A stretch of DNA of 64,000 nucleotides. It comes from Harmothoe impar. Taxonomy: Eukaryota > Annelida > Polychaeta > Phyllodocida > Polynoidae. This document shows, one piece after another, positions 1-12,830 of the stretch (positions within the stretch are counted from its first letter, which is position 1; every line of letters starts with the position of its first letter). The notes below the pieces were generated by a model. The model was given only the letters and a program-made list of their open reading frames with translations. It did not search any database and had not been told where the DNA came from. The stretch is taken from assembly GCA_947462335.1 (NCBI GenBank), contig OX381714.1, forward strand, positions 15,906,618 through 15,970,617, given 5' to 3'. The translations under genes and the position numbers were made by a program.

Positions 1-89
1 AATGAAAAACTTGAAAGGGGGGGTATTCATTCAGTTTGAGGACTGAGACCAGAGTTTAGTGGAGCTCACTTTTGGTAACCACAACCTCA

Positions 90-108
90 TCTCGCGAGAG
101 ATCACGTG
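90..108. promoter_or_regulatory. TCTCGCGAGA plus CACGTG site
   Basis: Perfect palindrome tctcgcgaga (90-99), the motif bound by BANP at CpG-rich promoters, with an E-box cacgtg 3 bp downstream (103-108). No transcript start can be read from sequence. Confidence 0.35.
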
Positions 109-2215
109 GGTTTGAAACTGGGCGAGATCTGGTGAGATCTCAAATCCCGATCCACTGCGCATGCTCGGGCGTCTGGCCTGAGATGCCATTACTACGTCAG
201 ACAGGTGATTGACAAACCTATAATGTTTTACCCACCAACATGGAAAGGCAGTTTGACCTTGAATTTCAACCCCTTGTAACACACTGTGCTGTAACATTGG
301 GTAACATGCTTATGGCTGGTGCTTTTCTCAACTACCACTTTCCAAACCCTGAAATCAAACGCTGAATCCCGGCATCAACACAGGGAATGTAAGTGGAATT
401 AGCTTTTAAGCCATCTGTCACCAAGTAATATTCTACCCAAGGGTGTAGGAATTGAGTTGACTTGTGGAGGGATTGGTGTGATTTTGGAGACCACATGTAG
501 GGGTGTTGATAACGGCAGCACTTAGTAGTACAGGGTACCCAGTGTCAAGATGTGGAATACCCTGATACCCTGCAACAGATGTCGGTGCACCCATCCCTAA
601 ATGTCACACCCTGCATTATAAATTATGATTATGAAAATGTCACTTAGAATGTATGTTACCAGTGAGGTGGAAGGGAGCAGGGAATGTTGACAAATGAATG
701 GCAGGGTTTTCAGGGGGGTGGGGGAGTTCCCATGTTGTAACCATTACCTGTGGGTACCCACCCTCATCCAGTCACGTGACATTGGGCCCCATCATAGTTC
801 AGGCATTAATTGTCATGGCTGCTCGTGTGAAACATGATGTCTATAGAACGTGTAACAGGTGGTCAGAAGGGATACAAGGACTGCAACACTGTTCACTTTC
901 TCATATATTTCTATACCAGTTATGTAAGAGACCTATACACATTTATAACATATATCTGTGTCTTGTGATATATTTTCGATATAGATGATGTGGACGTCAC
1001 TATAGTTAGCTATAGTTCACATAACACATAATACCATAATGTTTGTTCACCATCAGTATTTACTGTATGCTTACCTTCCATAATGTATCCAATGAAATGT
1101 GTCTCACGCTATCAGGAAATCCCAGAGGCAATAGAAAGTTATCTCAAGGTTAACTACCTCTCAACATAGTGACACGTCATAAGAGGTAACTATACATGCT
1201 CCCAAGGACGAGTAGGGTTGTAAAAAGGAGGGAGACGTTTCTAATGATGAGAAATGGCAGTGTTTATGATTAGTGTATTAGCCATGTGGAAGTTATTACA
1301 TGATCAACAGTTGGGGGTCGTAAAATGATATGCATGGGCCATTCAAAGAGTCCTAAGAAGCAAGGTGTTGATGGACATGGTGAGACTTCTCTTATGAGCT
1401 GGGGGGGGGGGGGAGATGATGAAGAAAATAAGTCCCTGTGTAGGTAAATATTTACTACCGGTAGTGCCAAGTATACAAAACTTGGAATATCTTTGTATTT
1501 CAATTGAAATCAAATGATATTTGTGTCAGGTTTTAACGACATGTTTACATCAAAATCCTGTACAGGAAAATGTGTACCCAGCATCATCCCTTCAATAGCA
1601 GATACAGCTCTCACCTTATCATTTAAATAGAATATTGTACCTTTATATGAGTAATTCATGATAATAATCTGGAATACAGATGTAATACAAATAGCATTAT
1701 GGAGACCCACATAATGGATTGCAAGGGGAACTTTCTCTCATCGAAAAGTGTTGCACCCCACTAGATAGATGATGGAGATGCAGTTCCTTATTCATAAAAT
1801 AAGGTAGCTATAAGAAATGTGCTAGTCCAATGCCTGAATACTCTTGCATGCGCACCCCTCCCCAAAATATAACCAGCCACCATCAGAGCTAGGGAACATG
1901 TCTTGGTGTGCCACAAATAGTGATGCATTGCAGCTGAGAAGTTCTCCCTCCAACCATCGTTAGGGTAAGGTCCCACGTGCTCAGCGCCCAAAGAGTTAAA
2001 AGGTCCCAATTTCTGTCACCCCCGTCCCCCGAAATTACAGCCTTCTCAAGCAGGGAGGGTTGTAACAGCCACGCATGCGCGCTCGATACCTGTGATTATG
2101 TCGGCGCCGATTTCCCTGCCGATAAATCACCATTATACACTGGTCGAGTTTTGGGCTGTTGGAGGGGTGGATGAGGGTGAGACACTGGAAGGGCAGGGGT
2201 GGGGGTGGGTCCTTG

Positions 2216-2466
2216 TAACCCTTCAAGGGCAGCATAGTGTTTTAACGCAGTATGTATGCCTTGTCGTCACGAGACTTGAATGCAGCCCTGGTGAGTAACT
2301 CGCCAGTGCTGCATGAATGCATCATGCCGACTTTGTAAGTTTGATACACTCGCTAATGTTGGGCATTATGTATGAATACGCCCCTGGCGAGTAGGCCAGC
2401 CAAGGGTCCATTCATCACTACAAAGGGGATGGCATATTAAAGTATCATGCGGTCCTTAAAGGGCTG
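2216..2466 (+). mobile_element. TTAA foldback MITE copy, diverged
   Basis: Starts taacccttcaagggcagc and ends ggtccttaaagggctga. Arm 1 is well kept (ctggtgagtaactcgccag, then gcatcatgccgac). The centre tttgatacactc reads on the top strand, so orientation is +. Arm 2 is decayed (ctggcgagtaggccagcc). Both TTAA ends are mutated, suggesting an old insertion. Confidence 0.85.
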
Positions 2467-2587
2467 AGGACTGAGGGGGAGTGCGGAGGAGGAGGGGTGG
2501 GGCAAGGAGGGGGTGGGTGTAGATCTGGGGTGATTGATGGTGGGCAGTGGATCAGGGGTCTTGTGTGGATGAGTGTGTGTGAGACCA

Positions 2588-2618
2588 TGTGTGTGTGTGT
2601 GTGGGGGGGGGGGGGGGG
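2588..2618. repeat. (TG)n followed by poly-G
   Basis: Eight TG units passing directly into a 16-base G run. Complement of the (C)n(CA)n arrangement seen elsewhere. Confidence 0.95.
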
Positions 2619-2837
2619 AGGTCAGTAAGGCTGAAAGGCATGACGTCGTAAGGGCCTGGGACACGCCGGGCTCCCGGGTGCTCCCTGACCCTAATGCTTG
2701 TTAGAGGCGATCTTTGACTTGTAATTCGACCTGCCAATTTTCCAGCCTTTCTTTTCCATGTGATTCTTATCAGTGCAGGGCAGGCTGTTGTCTGGTTATC
2801 ACTAATGGTGCATGTGGGCACCCCCCCCCCCCCCCCC

Positions 2838-3170
2838 CAGGCCCGTAACTAGCCTTCGTCGCGGGGTGGTTCGTTTTTGGATATAGTGGAGCTCAGCTTG
2901 ATTATTTCAATGGAGAAACTAGACTTTTCTAATATGATGGTGCAACTTTGTTTGATATATTTGAAGAGGGAGCAGAGTTTTGTGTATTTGATCAATCTTT
3001 CATGTATTTCTCTATAGAATCCTTAATAATTGTCCGATCGACATGCCGTTAAAAATGACATATAGCCAATGATGCCCTCTTTACACTCGGCTAAGGTGGA
3101 ACACTTTTCCTCTTTGAGAGACGTGAGGGGGTTCGTTCGAAACGACGAACCCCCCCTAGTTACGGGCCTG
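2838..3170. mobile_element. hAT-like foldback MITE inserted in poly-C
   Basis: Perfect 15-bp inverted termini: caggcccgtaactag at 2838-2852 and ctagttacgggcctg at 3156-3170. Both sides are flanked by runs of at least eight C, compatible with an 8-bp duplication of poly-C but uninformative. CAGGCCCGTA-type ends are widespread in hAT MITEs of animals. The 333-bp interior holds no gene. A second inverted pair (gtggttcgttttt, cgacgaacccccc) sits just inside the ends. Confidence 0.8.
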
Positions 3171-5479
3171 CCCCCCCCCCCCACCCTACATACACACACA
3201 TTGTAGCAACATGATGGCTGTGGGAGGGAAGGTGGGGAAGGGGTAGGGGTAGGGGGCTACCGTATCGGCCTGTATGAGCACCGGTCTTGAATTAGTGCCG
3301 GGGGTTTGGAATTGATCTACTACTGGCTGATTGTTTTTTATGGAGGCACATTTCATGAATATAAAGCCGCATGCTATTGCAAACCCTAACCAAGAAGGTA
3401 AGAGGGTAATTTCCTCTTAGTTTTCAAAATTAATTCCCTATTTCCTTATAGCTGATAGATAATATGCAAAAAAATCCTGCTAAACATTGGATACAAGTAG
3501 GAACAAAATATATTTTATATTCTTGGAAGCAAGAGTTGAGATCATGGACCTTATGAGGTCCCTGCTAGATTGTTTGGGTGTGAAAGAAGACGGATGGGGA
3601 GGTGATGCTGAGGAGGGGGTGTTGAAGGGGGGGGGGTCGGGGGGTGGGGGTGGCCCCTGAACCCTAATGGTGGTCGCGTGTCCGGCCCTTACAGTAAGTG
3701 GGGGTCTCGTGTCCACTTCTGTGCCGCCACCCCTGCCGCCCCCTGCCAGGCACCCTTAGAACTACCAGGCCCTCTACTGCAGCCTACAAGTCTATAGGCT
3801 ATTTTTTTCTAGTTTATTGAAACCCTAAAATTCTGAACTAAATTTCAACTCATTTTTTCCCCCTCTTGTGCTCTAGGATCATGCTTTCTTATTTCATCAA
3901 ATAGAGTCAATACTGAATGTATCGTGGTCTGCTATGTTTCCACCGATACAAATTTATTGGGAAATTAAACTTCAAGCACCACAAATGTTTTCGGGTGGGG
4001 AGAGAGGGGAGTGTCGGTGATATTTGGAACCGTTTTGGGGTGGGTGGGGAAAATATTTTAGACCCCTCTTCTGGAAGAAGTGAAAGAATATAATGCGATA
4101 TGATGCGAAAACTTTTTTCAAGGTCGACGGCTCCGGACCGCTAGAGGGAAGGGGCAAAGACGACCAATCATTTATACATTTATATCGATATCAATATTAG
4201 CTATAATAAAGAAGGAAAGATATGCCCATTGAAATCCCTCTCGAGTGGTCTCACCCTCTGTGCAAGACCCGCCACTTCCCGACAAGCCCTGCGGCGCCCC
4301 CTGGTGTGAAGAACCCGTGTTAGGGGCGGGGGGGGGGAGGTATTGGGGAAGGGAGTGGCTTGAGGGGCATAGTGTTGAAGGTGTTGGTAGGAAGTGGGCT
4401 AGGGACGGGGAGGAAAGGGGAGGGTAGGGGATCCAGAGTGGGGGCAGAAAAAGAGTGAAATTCGATGAGCCGAAAAACCGTAGCCGGGGGCAGTAGAGAA
4501 TAGGGAAAGGGTTGGATGGAGGGGGGGGGGGGGGTGGATGGGGAGGGTGATGTGGGAGGGGGTCCAATCAACGTTGTGTGACCAAAGGGAACGCTGGAAG
4601 GCATTGTCGATACCTGTCCATGGTGAAATATGGTGCGAAAGGGTTTATTGTTTCTTCAATGCAATTTCAAGGTGGAAAATTGGCAGATTTATACATGTCA
4701 TACTTTGTCAGTGGGCACAGAGAATGGTCTGTGTAATGAAGAGAGGGATGGCAGATTTATGTAAACACATATTTACCCTCCCCATGTTACAGCAGCATTC
4801 TCAAGCCACTATACTGGTTTACAAAACTACCACATGTATAGGTGTTTGCAAGCATAGCGTTCTATCATCACGGTACTTTCTGAATCCTATAATCATGGGA
4901 TTGATACTCACTCGCAGGGTCGGCATAATGTATTCAACAGACCTGCGTTAATGTATCATTTAGCTATATTACAACTCTTATTCATGGTAAGATCCTAACA
5001 ATACACATAGGGGCTAATGATAAGAACATCCTCTACTGAGTAAGTCACTGATAGTCATGATAAATTACCAGAGAGTTGACAGCTCTTCGGGGTCGTTACC
5101 GCAGTTGGTACCCATTATAACGGGACTAGCACATCCTGGTAATTCAGGTAGTCGGGGCTAAACCCCCTCTCCTTATCAGGCTAATCCCCTCCCCTCACAC
5201 CTAGAACAATGGTGCAGATAAGAAATTTACCCATGATGCCTAACCACAATGCATTGCTCTGAGCCAAGATGGCGGCGCCCATAGCCTAATGCGCTAATGC
5301 CGTATACTGAGTACCCCCCCCCCCCCCCGGGAGAGTTGACTGCCGAGAGGTCCCCATAGGTTGGTGTCCCCGCTGACCCTGGGGCCTCACCCGCAGCAGT
5401 TTATGTTCTGAGTCTCACGAGCAATGAGCTACTACTCCCTGAGCAGGTCGGTGATCCACTCATAGTGACTTCTCATGCA

Positions 5480-5670
5480 AACAGCCGCATGGGCTTTAAT
5501 GTGCTATGCTCTTTGTCAGCATGATGCATGAATGCAGCCACGGTGTGTCTACTGTGCATTCATGTATCATGCCGACCAGTCGGGACGGCCACTGCCTCTA
5601 CCTTCATGTGGTCGTCATATAAGACAAATGCAGCACATATTAAAACACTCTGCGGCCCTTACAGGGTTAA
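5480..5670. mobile_element. TTAA foldback MITE, partial (arm 2 largely lost)
   Basis: Begins at cagccgcatgggctttaatg, without the first bases of the left end. It keeps gcatgatgcatgaatgcagc and catgtatcatgccgacc, then shortens, and ends tgcggcccttacagggttaa with an intact right TTAA at 5667-5670. At 191 bp it is about 60 bp shorter than family length, and the centre is unreadable. Confidence 0.8.
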
Positions 5671-5757
5671 TAATGATGCAGATAGCCCTGGCAGACTGAG
5701 TCACTCACCCAGTGCCCCACAACACCACTAGTAGCAGTAGGCCTACCCCGAGCAGCT

Positions 5758-5781
5758 CCCCCCCCCCCCACACACACACAC
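5758..5781. repeat. (C)12 followed by (AC)6
   Basis: Compound microsatellite directly after a GAGCAGCTC palindrome (5750-5758). Confidence 0.95.
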
Positions 5782-7000
5782 TGACCAGCTGTAACTAAAA
5801 CACCTCCCATTGAGCTGCTCCACGCCTCAGTGAGCAGCTCCAGAAGCAGCTCAGTGCATGGGACCTGTCCATAGGTCCCTAGCCCTTGTCACTGACATGC
5901 CTGTTATGCAACAATGATAACTCCCTTCTCCCGACCCAACCAGGCGTAAAGCCTCCGAAATAAGCGAATCTGTAACTTTAATTAGCCCGTAATTGGCTAT
6001 TTAGCGCATTAATTGCCCAGTCGCTCGTGTAATTGCAATCTTTACCTGCCCCTGCAGCGCTTTTGTTTTGGCCACGCGGAAACGGCGGGAGCATGATTTG
6101 GCAATAAGCGCGGAGAGGTCTTCTGGATCCTAAAACGCCGCCATCAAAAGAGGCTCCCTGATCAAGTCGGCCCCCCACCCCGACTGATGTTCAAGTGGGC
6201 ATTATCTCGCCCACTGCACTCGGGGATAGGCACTGGAGTCGCCGGTGTTTTTTAAACTGAGGATGCTGCCATTGTTTCAGGCATGTACGCGATATGTGGT
6301 TTTACATGACTGTATCGAGGGCAAAGCTGTGTGTTGAATTTACCACCAACTTTACCCTCCTTTCTGAGGTACCTAGATACTTTCTGCTGCAATGTGGGGC
6401 ATTTATATTCCGCTTTGGGACAAATAAAACATATATTGTAAGATGTACCGGGGTATTAGAAAAATAAAACTGTTAATGCATAATACATATACGCATAGAT
6501 GTACACTAGTAATACATTACATACATTGAAATTACAAAGTAAAACACAGAGAGCTTTAGCTATGGGGGGGTGAGGAAGTATCATAGAAAGCGTGCAAGTT
6601 TGGGAAATATTGCATGTGTGAGGGATAAAAAGCCTATAGCACGTGAACACATTACAGATAATATGTTACATACATCCTCTTCATGTTAGGAAAAATACTC
6701 CCACGTGCCCTTGGTCCAATACATGCCGCCGTGTCAATTCCAAAGGGCTTTGAAAAAACTGAATCAAAGTGAAATAAAAGTCCAAAATCAGATCATATCT
6801 GCATGCGAGAGAGCTCTGTTGCTATGGCACAAGGACATATAATCTGCTGTAACCTTGGAACATTGTTCTTTTTGTGCTTTACATTTGACATTTTGGCAAT
6901 CATAGGACATGCTACGTGCGGGGGGAACGGTGTATTGCTCCCCGTGTAGAGAACGTGCTGCTCGGAGCAGCTCTGTACATGCATGCTGAATGTGGGGCTT

Positions 7001-7136
7001 TTAGCCCTTTAATGGTGACATTCTGGTTTAATGCACTATATGTGTCCTTTTGTGGGCATGATCATGCATGAATGCAGCCCTGTCCTGTAAGCCGCCAGTG
7101 CTGCATTCCTGCATCATGGTGATCATAGATGGTTAA
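7001..7136. mobile_element. TTAA foldback MITE, half copy
   Basis: Left terminus ttagccctttaatggtga followed by one complete arm (gatcatgcatgaatgcagcc, ccgccagtgctgcattcctg, catcatgg). It ends at a short ggttaa at 7131-7136 without the second arm. Either a deletion product or a single-arm derivative. Confidence 0.7.
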
Positions 7137-8089
7137 AGACTTACATGTATACATATGATGGAGCTTTTAGGGCGTACAGACGGAACAGGAAATGCTATTG
7201 ATTAATATCATCAATTTTCATTCATGCACGAAAGGTTGAAAAGGGAAGAAATTTGGACGAGGCCCTCTATGACGTTTTTACAGGAAATGAAATAAAGGAA
7301 TTGACTGGGGGATTCTATAGATAAGAAATCAGGTATATTGCTAACTACAACGTCAATTCTGCTGTGTATCAAGAACAAAGTTGGTCTCTCAGATCCACAT
7401 AGTGCCATGAGCAGCTCTGGAGCAGTTCCCTTATCTAGATAAGACGCCTTGAGCTATACTACAGGTAGCAGTGTACATACTCCTGCTGACAACCCCTTCT
7501 ATCATCTACTACTATCTCGTATCAGAGATGGCATGTTCTTTGTAAGTCACAAATATACATGTGCATGTATACAGAGGTACCGGGACACCATATACCAAGT
7601 ATTGTGTGTGGGAGGAGGCATGGTGAAGGTTACCAGAGTCATGAGGGTCTATGCATGCATATACATGTATACCTGAATACAAAGGGATGTACATGTACAT
7701 GTGTGTGTATTGATTCTTGATCTCCTTTCCCCAGCATCCCCCTCCTGCTTTCTACCCCCCTCCTATAGTGATACTTTCTATACTACCTATACTCTACCAC
7801 ACTTGTCATTTGGAAAACTAATCACATGGCGTTATAGCATCACGTTTTCTTTCCCATTAAGGATTAAACAGAACGACGCTATAAGCAGAGACGTGTCACC
7901 AATAACTTTTTATTTAACATCTATCCAGAACAAAGTCATTGCGTATAAGTCAACAACATGTCGATGTGCATATGGCTGCTCTGTGCACTGTTGGATCCTC
8001 ATAGCGATACACTTGGTTGCCCTTTTCCCAGCTCCCTCCCTTACCCCGAGGCTATAAAAGCACACCGACAAACCCTCCCATTCTAATAA

Positions 8090-8352
8090 TTAATCCTTTA
8101 AGGACGGCATAGTGCTTAAACATGGTAAATTCCATACCTGCATGATGCATGAATGTAGCTCTTGCGAGTAACTCGTCAGGGCTGTATTCAAACAACATAT
8201 TGACCCTACAGGGTTAATACACTCCCTAAGGGCCGGCATGGTCAACGGATACATCACTAAGGAGGAGAGAGACTAGGGCTACAATCATACATCATCGTAC
8301 CGACAAAGGGCATATGACACATTAAAGCACTATGTGGCCCTCAAAGAGTTAA
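8090..8352 (+). mobile_element. TTAA foldback MITE, TTAA at both ends
   Basis: Flanked by ttaatcctttaaggacggca on the left and ggccctcaaagagttaa on the right, 263 bp. The centre (gggttaatacactccc) is in + orientation. Arm 1 keeps gcgagtaactcgtcagg; arm 2 is strongly degraded (ggagagagactagggct). Confidence 0.87.
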
Positions 8353-8396
8353 CATGCACGATCCTGCGTGCGGGGTTGCAGGGTTGTGCACGTGTA

Positions 8397-8399
8397 CCC

Positions 8400-8430
<31 letters not shown>

Positions 8431-8433
8431 ACA
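8397..8433. repeat. (C)20 followed by (AC)n
   Basis: The longest C run of the compound series. It starts 45 bp after a TTAA MITE end. Confidence 0.95.
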
Positions 8434-10180
8434 GCCACCCCACCTGCACCCATGCTTCCAGATAGCGTTGTCATGGCAATAAGGCCCTTGTTGGCACGTT
8501 GATTGGATTATGCAGTAATTATCAAGTCGTCGGTGCCAGACAAAGGCCTTACTAAGTGTTCATCACCATCCCGCACGGCCGCCAAATGCTCCCCGGCCCC
8601 CCTCCACCCACCCCCGGCACCCTCGGGGGGACTCCCGGGGGTGTCGGGGGCCCGGGTGGACCCCCGGGGGCTAGACATTTTGTGTTGACAAAAGGGTGAG
8701 TTTGGGGTTGTGGCACCCCTAAGGGGAGAGGGGACAGGAAAGGGGGTGTTGGGGATTGAGACTTTGGGCCTTGGAGGGGTGAGGTGGGTGGGTCGGGAGG
8801 GGGGAGGTTGGCAAGGCTCAACATTGGCACTTTGCTGGTTATTAGTAATGTGTAATTACAGGCGCTTAATTGAGACAATTGGCACGTCGGTGACAGGGTG
8901 TGTGTGGTGGGGGGGGGGGGGGGGGTGAAGTGAGCAGCTCAGGGTGAGTGCAACCATGCATGACGGACGTCCGGACGACGTGAGCTGCTCCCAATACACC
9001 ACCCTGCCGGAAACTCATAACTCAACCATTGTAGCCGTCTCCAATAATGCCATTCTATAGAGAATGGGTTATTTTCATTAAATAGTGGCAATTGTTCTGT
9101 CCAATATTGGCATGTGTACAATAGGTTGTGTCGTATCGGTTGAACTTGCAGTCCGAAGCGTTCTTTCTGTCTCACGGCTAATGTCCCACATAGCTTTACC
9201 TACTTCTAAAGACGATATCCATTTTCTCACAATGTACAGCTGGGATCAAACACAAGTTATTGAATCTGAAAATGTATTGTACCATTTTAAACTAAATTGA
9301 CCGTGGACATCAAGTCCAGTATTCCTGTATTTTATACATAGGACCATGTTAATTTACCGCTAATTCCGATAGATCTCTGACATGATATGAAGAGATGACG
9401 TGTTGGCATTTTATTGGGGAACATTTGAAACAAAATTTGAAAAGCCACATTTAAAAAAGAGATTACAACAGCTCTGCTGTGGATCACCTGTCATCCCTGG
9501 ATACCCATGGGGCCCTGTGGGGTTAAATACTTCCGTTACCATGGCAACCCCTGGGGGTAACGTCACTGACAGCCACGACGTGACGTCATGCTCCCTTTTA
9601 TCCGCCATGTGCACGTGACAGTGTACTGACCAATCAGAGGTGTCAGATTAGATCGGGTCCCCCTGCCTGGATCCCTGCCTGATGGACTCTGATAGGTGTC
9701 TGTTGTGCTTTCCCTACATTGTCCCATAATCCCCAATTGCTGCTAGTGCAGGCCTGAGTCACCAGGGGGAAGCATAACATAGTCTTGTTATCTTGGAAAG
9801 TATGCCTGTAATGGTTACTAAATGACATTGTTAAATTAAATACTTATGTGAGGTACCATGGTTGGAATTAATCATATCATCATGTTTGGCCACTGGTCAA
9901 TAAACCTAGTACTAACAATGTACTGGGATACAATGCTGTGGGATGTCAAGGTCAACCAACTGAAAAGCAACCATTGGTTGCCTTCTAAATCAACGTCATT
10001 TTGTATTATTATTGGTCATTCACTGATATACCACTATATCCTGTCCAAATACCTATATCACTACTCTTACATATAGGCGTAGACCCACATGCATAGCCTA
10101 CATGTAGTTGTATATATGTGAGACCAAACGTTGTATCCCTAACTTACTTACTGATGGTGTCTCTCTCTTTCTTCTTACAG

Positions 10181-10240
10181 TGCCTAAAGCCATGTGGACA
10201 ACCATTGCAGTCCCTCGCTCAGTGTTTTCAACTTTGCTTG
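10181..10240 (+). CDS. ANOS1: anosmin-1 orthologue, cysteine-rich region exon (equivalent of human ANOS1 exon 2)
   Basis: Internal coding exon of 20 codons, phase 0 at both ends. The acceptor is a strong polypyrimidine tract ending ttcttacag, and the donor is ttg|gtaagt. It reads C-L-K-P-C at the start and C-F-Q-L-C-L at the end, with four cysteines in a C-x3-C-x9-C-x3-C pattern. From memory of human anosmin-1, the same segment (CLEPC...CQSFC) is encoded by a 63-bp phase 0-0 exon, so size, phase and cysteine spacing agree. Anosmin-1 is a secreted, heparan-sulphate-binding extracellular matrix glycoprotein that modulates FGF receptor signalling and axon and cell migration; the Cys-rich region lies between the signal peptide and the WAP domain. 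The exon is too short to stand alone: the call rests on the correctly phased WAP exon downstream. No good signal-peptide exon was found upstream in the window. Confidence 0.8.
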
Positions 10241-12211
10241 GTAAGTAGAGAAACAACTTCCGATCCATATAGTTATTGTACATAAAATGCTTTTATTCTG
10301 GGCTAAATCTCTCCTTGGAAATTAGCTATGGGTGGTGTTGAACCTGTCACTTCTTATTAGAGGCACCGTATTTAAGTTATACCCCACAACAGGATCTTGC
10401 TAAGAAAACAGCCCAGATCTTATTGATAGAGAGGTCAATGTTTAGATGGCGCCCCCAAACGGGAAATGGAGGAAACCAGATGTCAGAAGTGGTCCCTTGG
10501 AGAGTATACTGTGTATCTACCCAGTCCTCTATGTTGGTGGTCCCTTGCACGAGCACTTTACATTTTAGCCGTATGACCGGGCATCCCTTATCAAAATACT
10601 ATATTATGTTTATCTCCACCCTCAAAAACTATGCAGGATGTCAAGCTGTTTCTTATGAGACTTGGCTCTCAAGTACAGTGCGGATTTGCAAACTCTCTGT
10701 CTCTTAGCAGATACACTTTTTGGAAGGCTTTCAATTTCATATTTCTCTCAATCGAAAATAAAAAGACATCAAACCCTGGCATTAGAAATTTGTGTAGCAC
10801 TGTTCCAAATATCGTTTTTATTGTTGACTTTCAGTTTCATCAACTTCCCATCAAAATCATTCTTTCCCAATGCAACTTATTTTGGTGAATAAAGCACAGT
10901 CCCTGGCTTGCAAAGTCACTGAACTTTTCCAGATGAAGTTTGACTACTTTCCATAAACTCCTGAAAATGTCTGAACTTGAAACAAGTGCACTTAGCGTCT
11001 TTACCTCAAAGTACTTGAATCAAATTCTGAAACTATTGCCATAGAAGTATTGTGCCCTTTATCATCATCCAGTTTTAGGGCATACATTTTGAGATTCCTA
11101 TATGTATGCAATACGAGGAAACCTCTATAAAGTTTGTTCTGAACCACCCCATTTCAGATGGCATTTTACTTTAGTTCCTAAGAACCTAAAGCTAAACATG
11201 CCAAAGAGTGCCAACCTTAATTTAAACATTTATGTTCTCTAAGTACTGTGACTGTGTTCTTGGACCAGTGTTGTAACTCTCTCTGTCACTTCATACTTTC
11301 AGGAGACTTCTAAGGTATGTAAAAAAGGTCTAATCTATAGAGGTTGTGTCTAAGTTTAGATCCAGGTACCCTGCCCTTAACCTTGGGAACCTGCATGCTC
11401 TGAACTACTATAGAAACCAAGGGACAGACTCCCCTGGCTAGAACCTTAGATTTCCCCTATTATCGTTAATATCAACCCCAGATGTAGGTATCACCACGCT
11501 AGATTCCTATACCCTGAACACCTCAACCCGTTTGGAGCACACCACACCTCAGTCAAGCCACACATGTCCCTTCCCAACACCACACTTTTGATCATTTGAT
11601 TTACTCTTTCACTGGGATGAAATGCATTATTTTCTGATTGGTTTGCGTTTGTTTGATTTTGTTCCTGACTTTTTCTTTTTGATACTGAGCACTGCTGCCG
11701 ATAATTAGATGCAATTTCCTCTGTGTTATATACTTCTATATTGATTGGATGAGTTCCTCTTTCCGCACACTCCCTCTCCTCCGAGCACCTCTATAGTTCT
11801 AAGAAGTTGTGTATATTAAAAGTTTTGTCTTTAAAACTCCATTCCTTTTAATGCACACAGGACGTCATGCAACTAGTACAAGCTCATTTTTTCTTCTTCT
11901 GCATTATTAAATTCCCATTTGTATGCAATCTTTTAATACACAGGAAAGTCTCGATGATGAAGACTACAGATTTTCCTCATATGTTCCTTTTTCCAGGCGA
12001 TTCAATTTATTGTTCCCCATTACAGATCTCCTTCTTGACTTTTAGATGAGAATCCCAGATATTATCTCTGTGTTCGACCTGGTATTTTGCCGCCCCAAAC
12101 AAATATTGACATAAACTCTGTGAGGGGAGGTAGGAAAAAGGGGTAGAGTTAGATCGGCATGAATGAGACGCCAACTATGTGCCCCGACCCGCCCCCTATC
12201 GGCGGGAGCCA

Positions 12212-12440
12212 TTAACACTCCAAGGGCCGCATAGTGCTTCAATGTAGCCTACCATGTTCATTGTCGTCATGATGCATGAATGCAGCCCAGTGCTGCATTG
12301 ATGCATCATGGCGACAACATGAGGTAGATACAGTCCAGAAGGATCAGCATAATGCATGGATGCAGCCCTTGTGAGTAAACTCACTAGGATTGCGTTTATG
12401 CATCATGACGACAAAGGAGATGCGGCCCTCAAAGGGTTAA
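12212..12440 (+). mobile_element. TTAA foldback MITE, TTAA at both ends
   Basis: Runs from ttaacactccaagggccgca to gcggccctcaaagggttaa. Arm 1 has lost its GGCGAGTTACTCGCC loop and reads gatgcatgaatgcagcccag directly into tgctgcattgatgcatcatg. That leaves a shorter but still perfect-looking hairpin. Arm 2 keeps cttgtgagtaaactcactag. Confidence 0.88.
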
Positions 12441-12449
12441 CACTATAGG

Positions 12450-12830
12450 GTTAGACTGTGGGATTCCCGATTGGCGGAAATCAAAACCGCGCAGGCGCAC
12501 AAGTCGCCATCCGAGCCACCTGCAGATAAGTAATCACCTTCGGAAAACACTCGGAAAAAGCCGAGGATTGCCGAAGTCTCAGGGATTTTGGTTCAGGGAA
12601 ACTGGACACCACTAGAGCTGGGTGTTGTTCCTTTTTCCCGCGTCACGGACGGAGATAACGTCTAATGCCTTGGCAGACGACATTTTGAAGCTTGTTTGCT
12701 TATAGTGCACCGCGCCCGTATCCGGTGATGGGCACGGGGCGACGCGCGGGCGCCGCAGAATGACGGACCGTGAAATGCCCGTTAATCCGAGCGTGTCGGC
12801 AAGGCCCCCTGGTGGAGATACCTGGTATTA
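12450..12830. promoter_or_regulatory. CpG-rich intronic patch
   Basis: Dense CpG between an MITE and the AT-rich intron (for example gcgacgcgcgggcgccgcag near 12740), a gattggcgg inverted-CCAAT-like site at 12467, and a CTCF-like gccccctggtggagat at 12804-12819. Candidate enhancer, insulator or cryptic promoter; no gene start is visible. Confidence 0.3.

Larger units (their letters stand above)
1..10180 (+). other. 5' flank or intron 1 of the anosmin-1 gene (no exon recognised)
   Basis: No coding segment matching the anosmin signal peptide or the first Cys-rich exon is visible, so this is probably intron 1, although an upstream flank cannot be excluded. It holds four copies or fragments of the TTAA foldback MITE (2216, 5480, 7001, 8090), the poly-C-flanked hAT-like foldback (2838-3170), several long G or C runs (near 1401, 2603, 4523, 5315, 8397 and 8911), (CA)n-(C)n compound repeats, GAGCWGCTC palindromes near 5750-5840, 6965, 7409 and 8932-8990, and a TCTCGCGAGA plus CACGTG pair at 90-108. 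Nothing else coding is supported. Confidence 0.5.
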
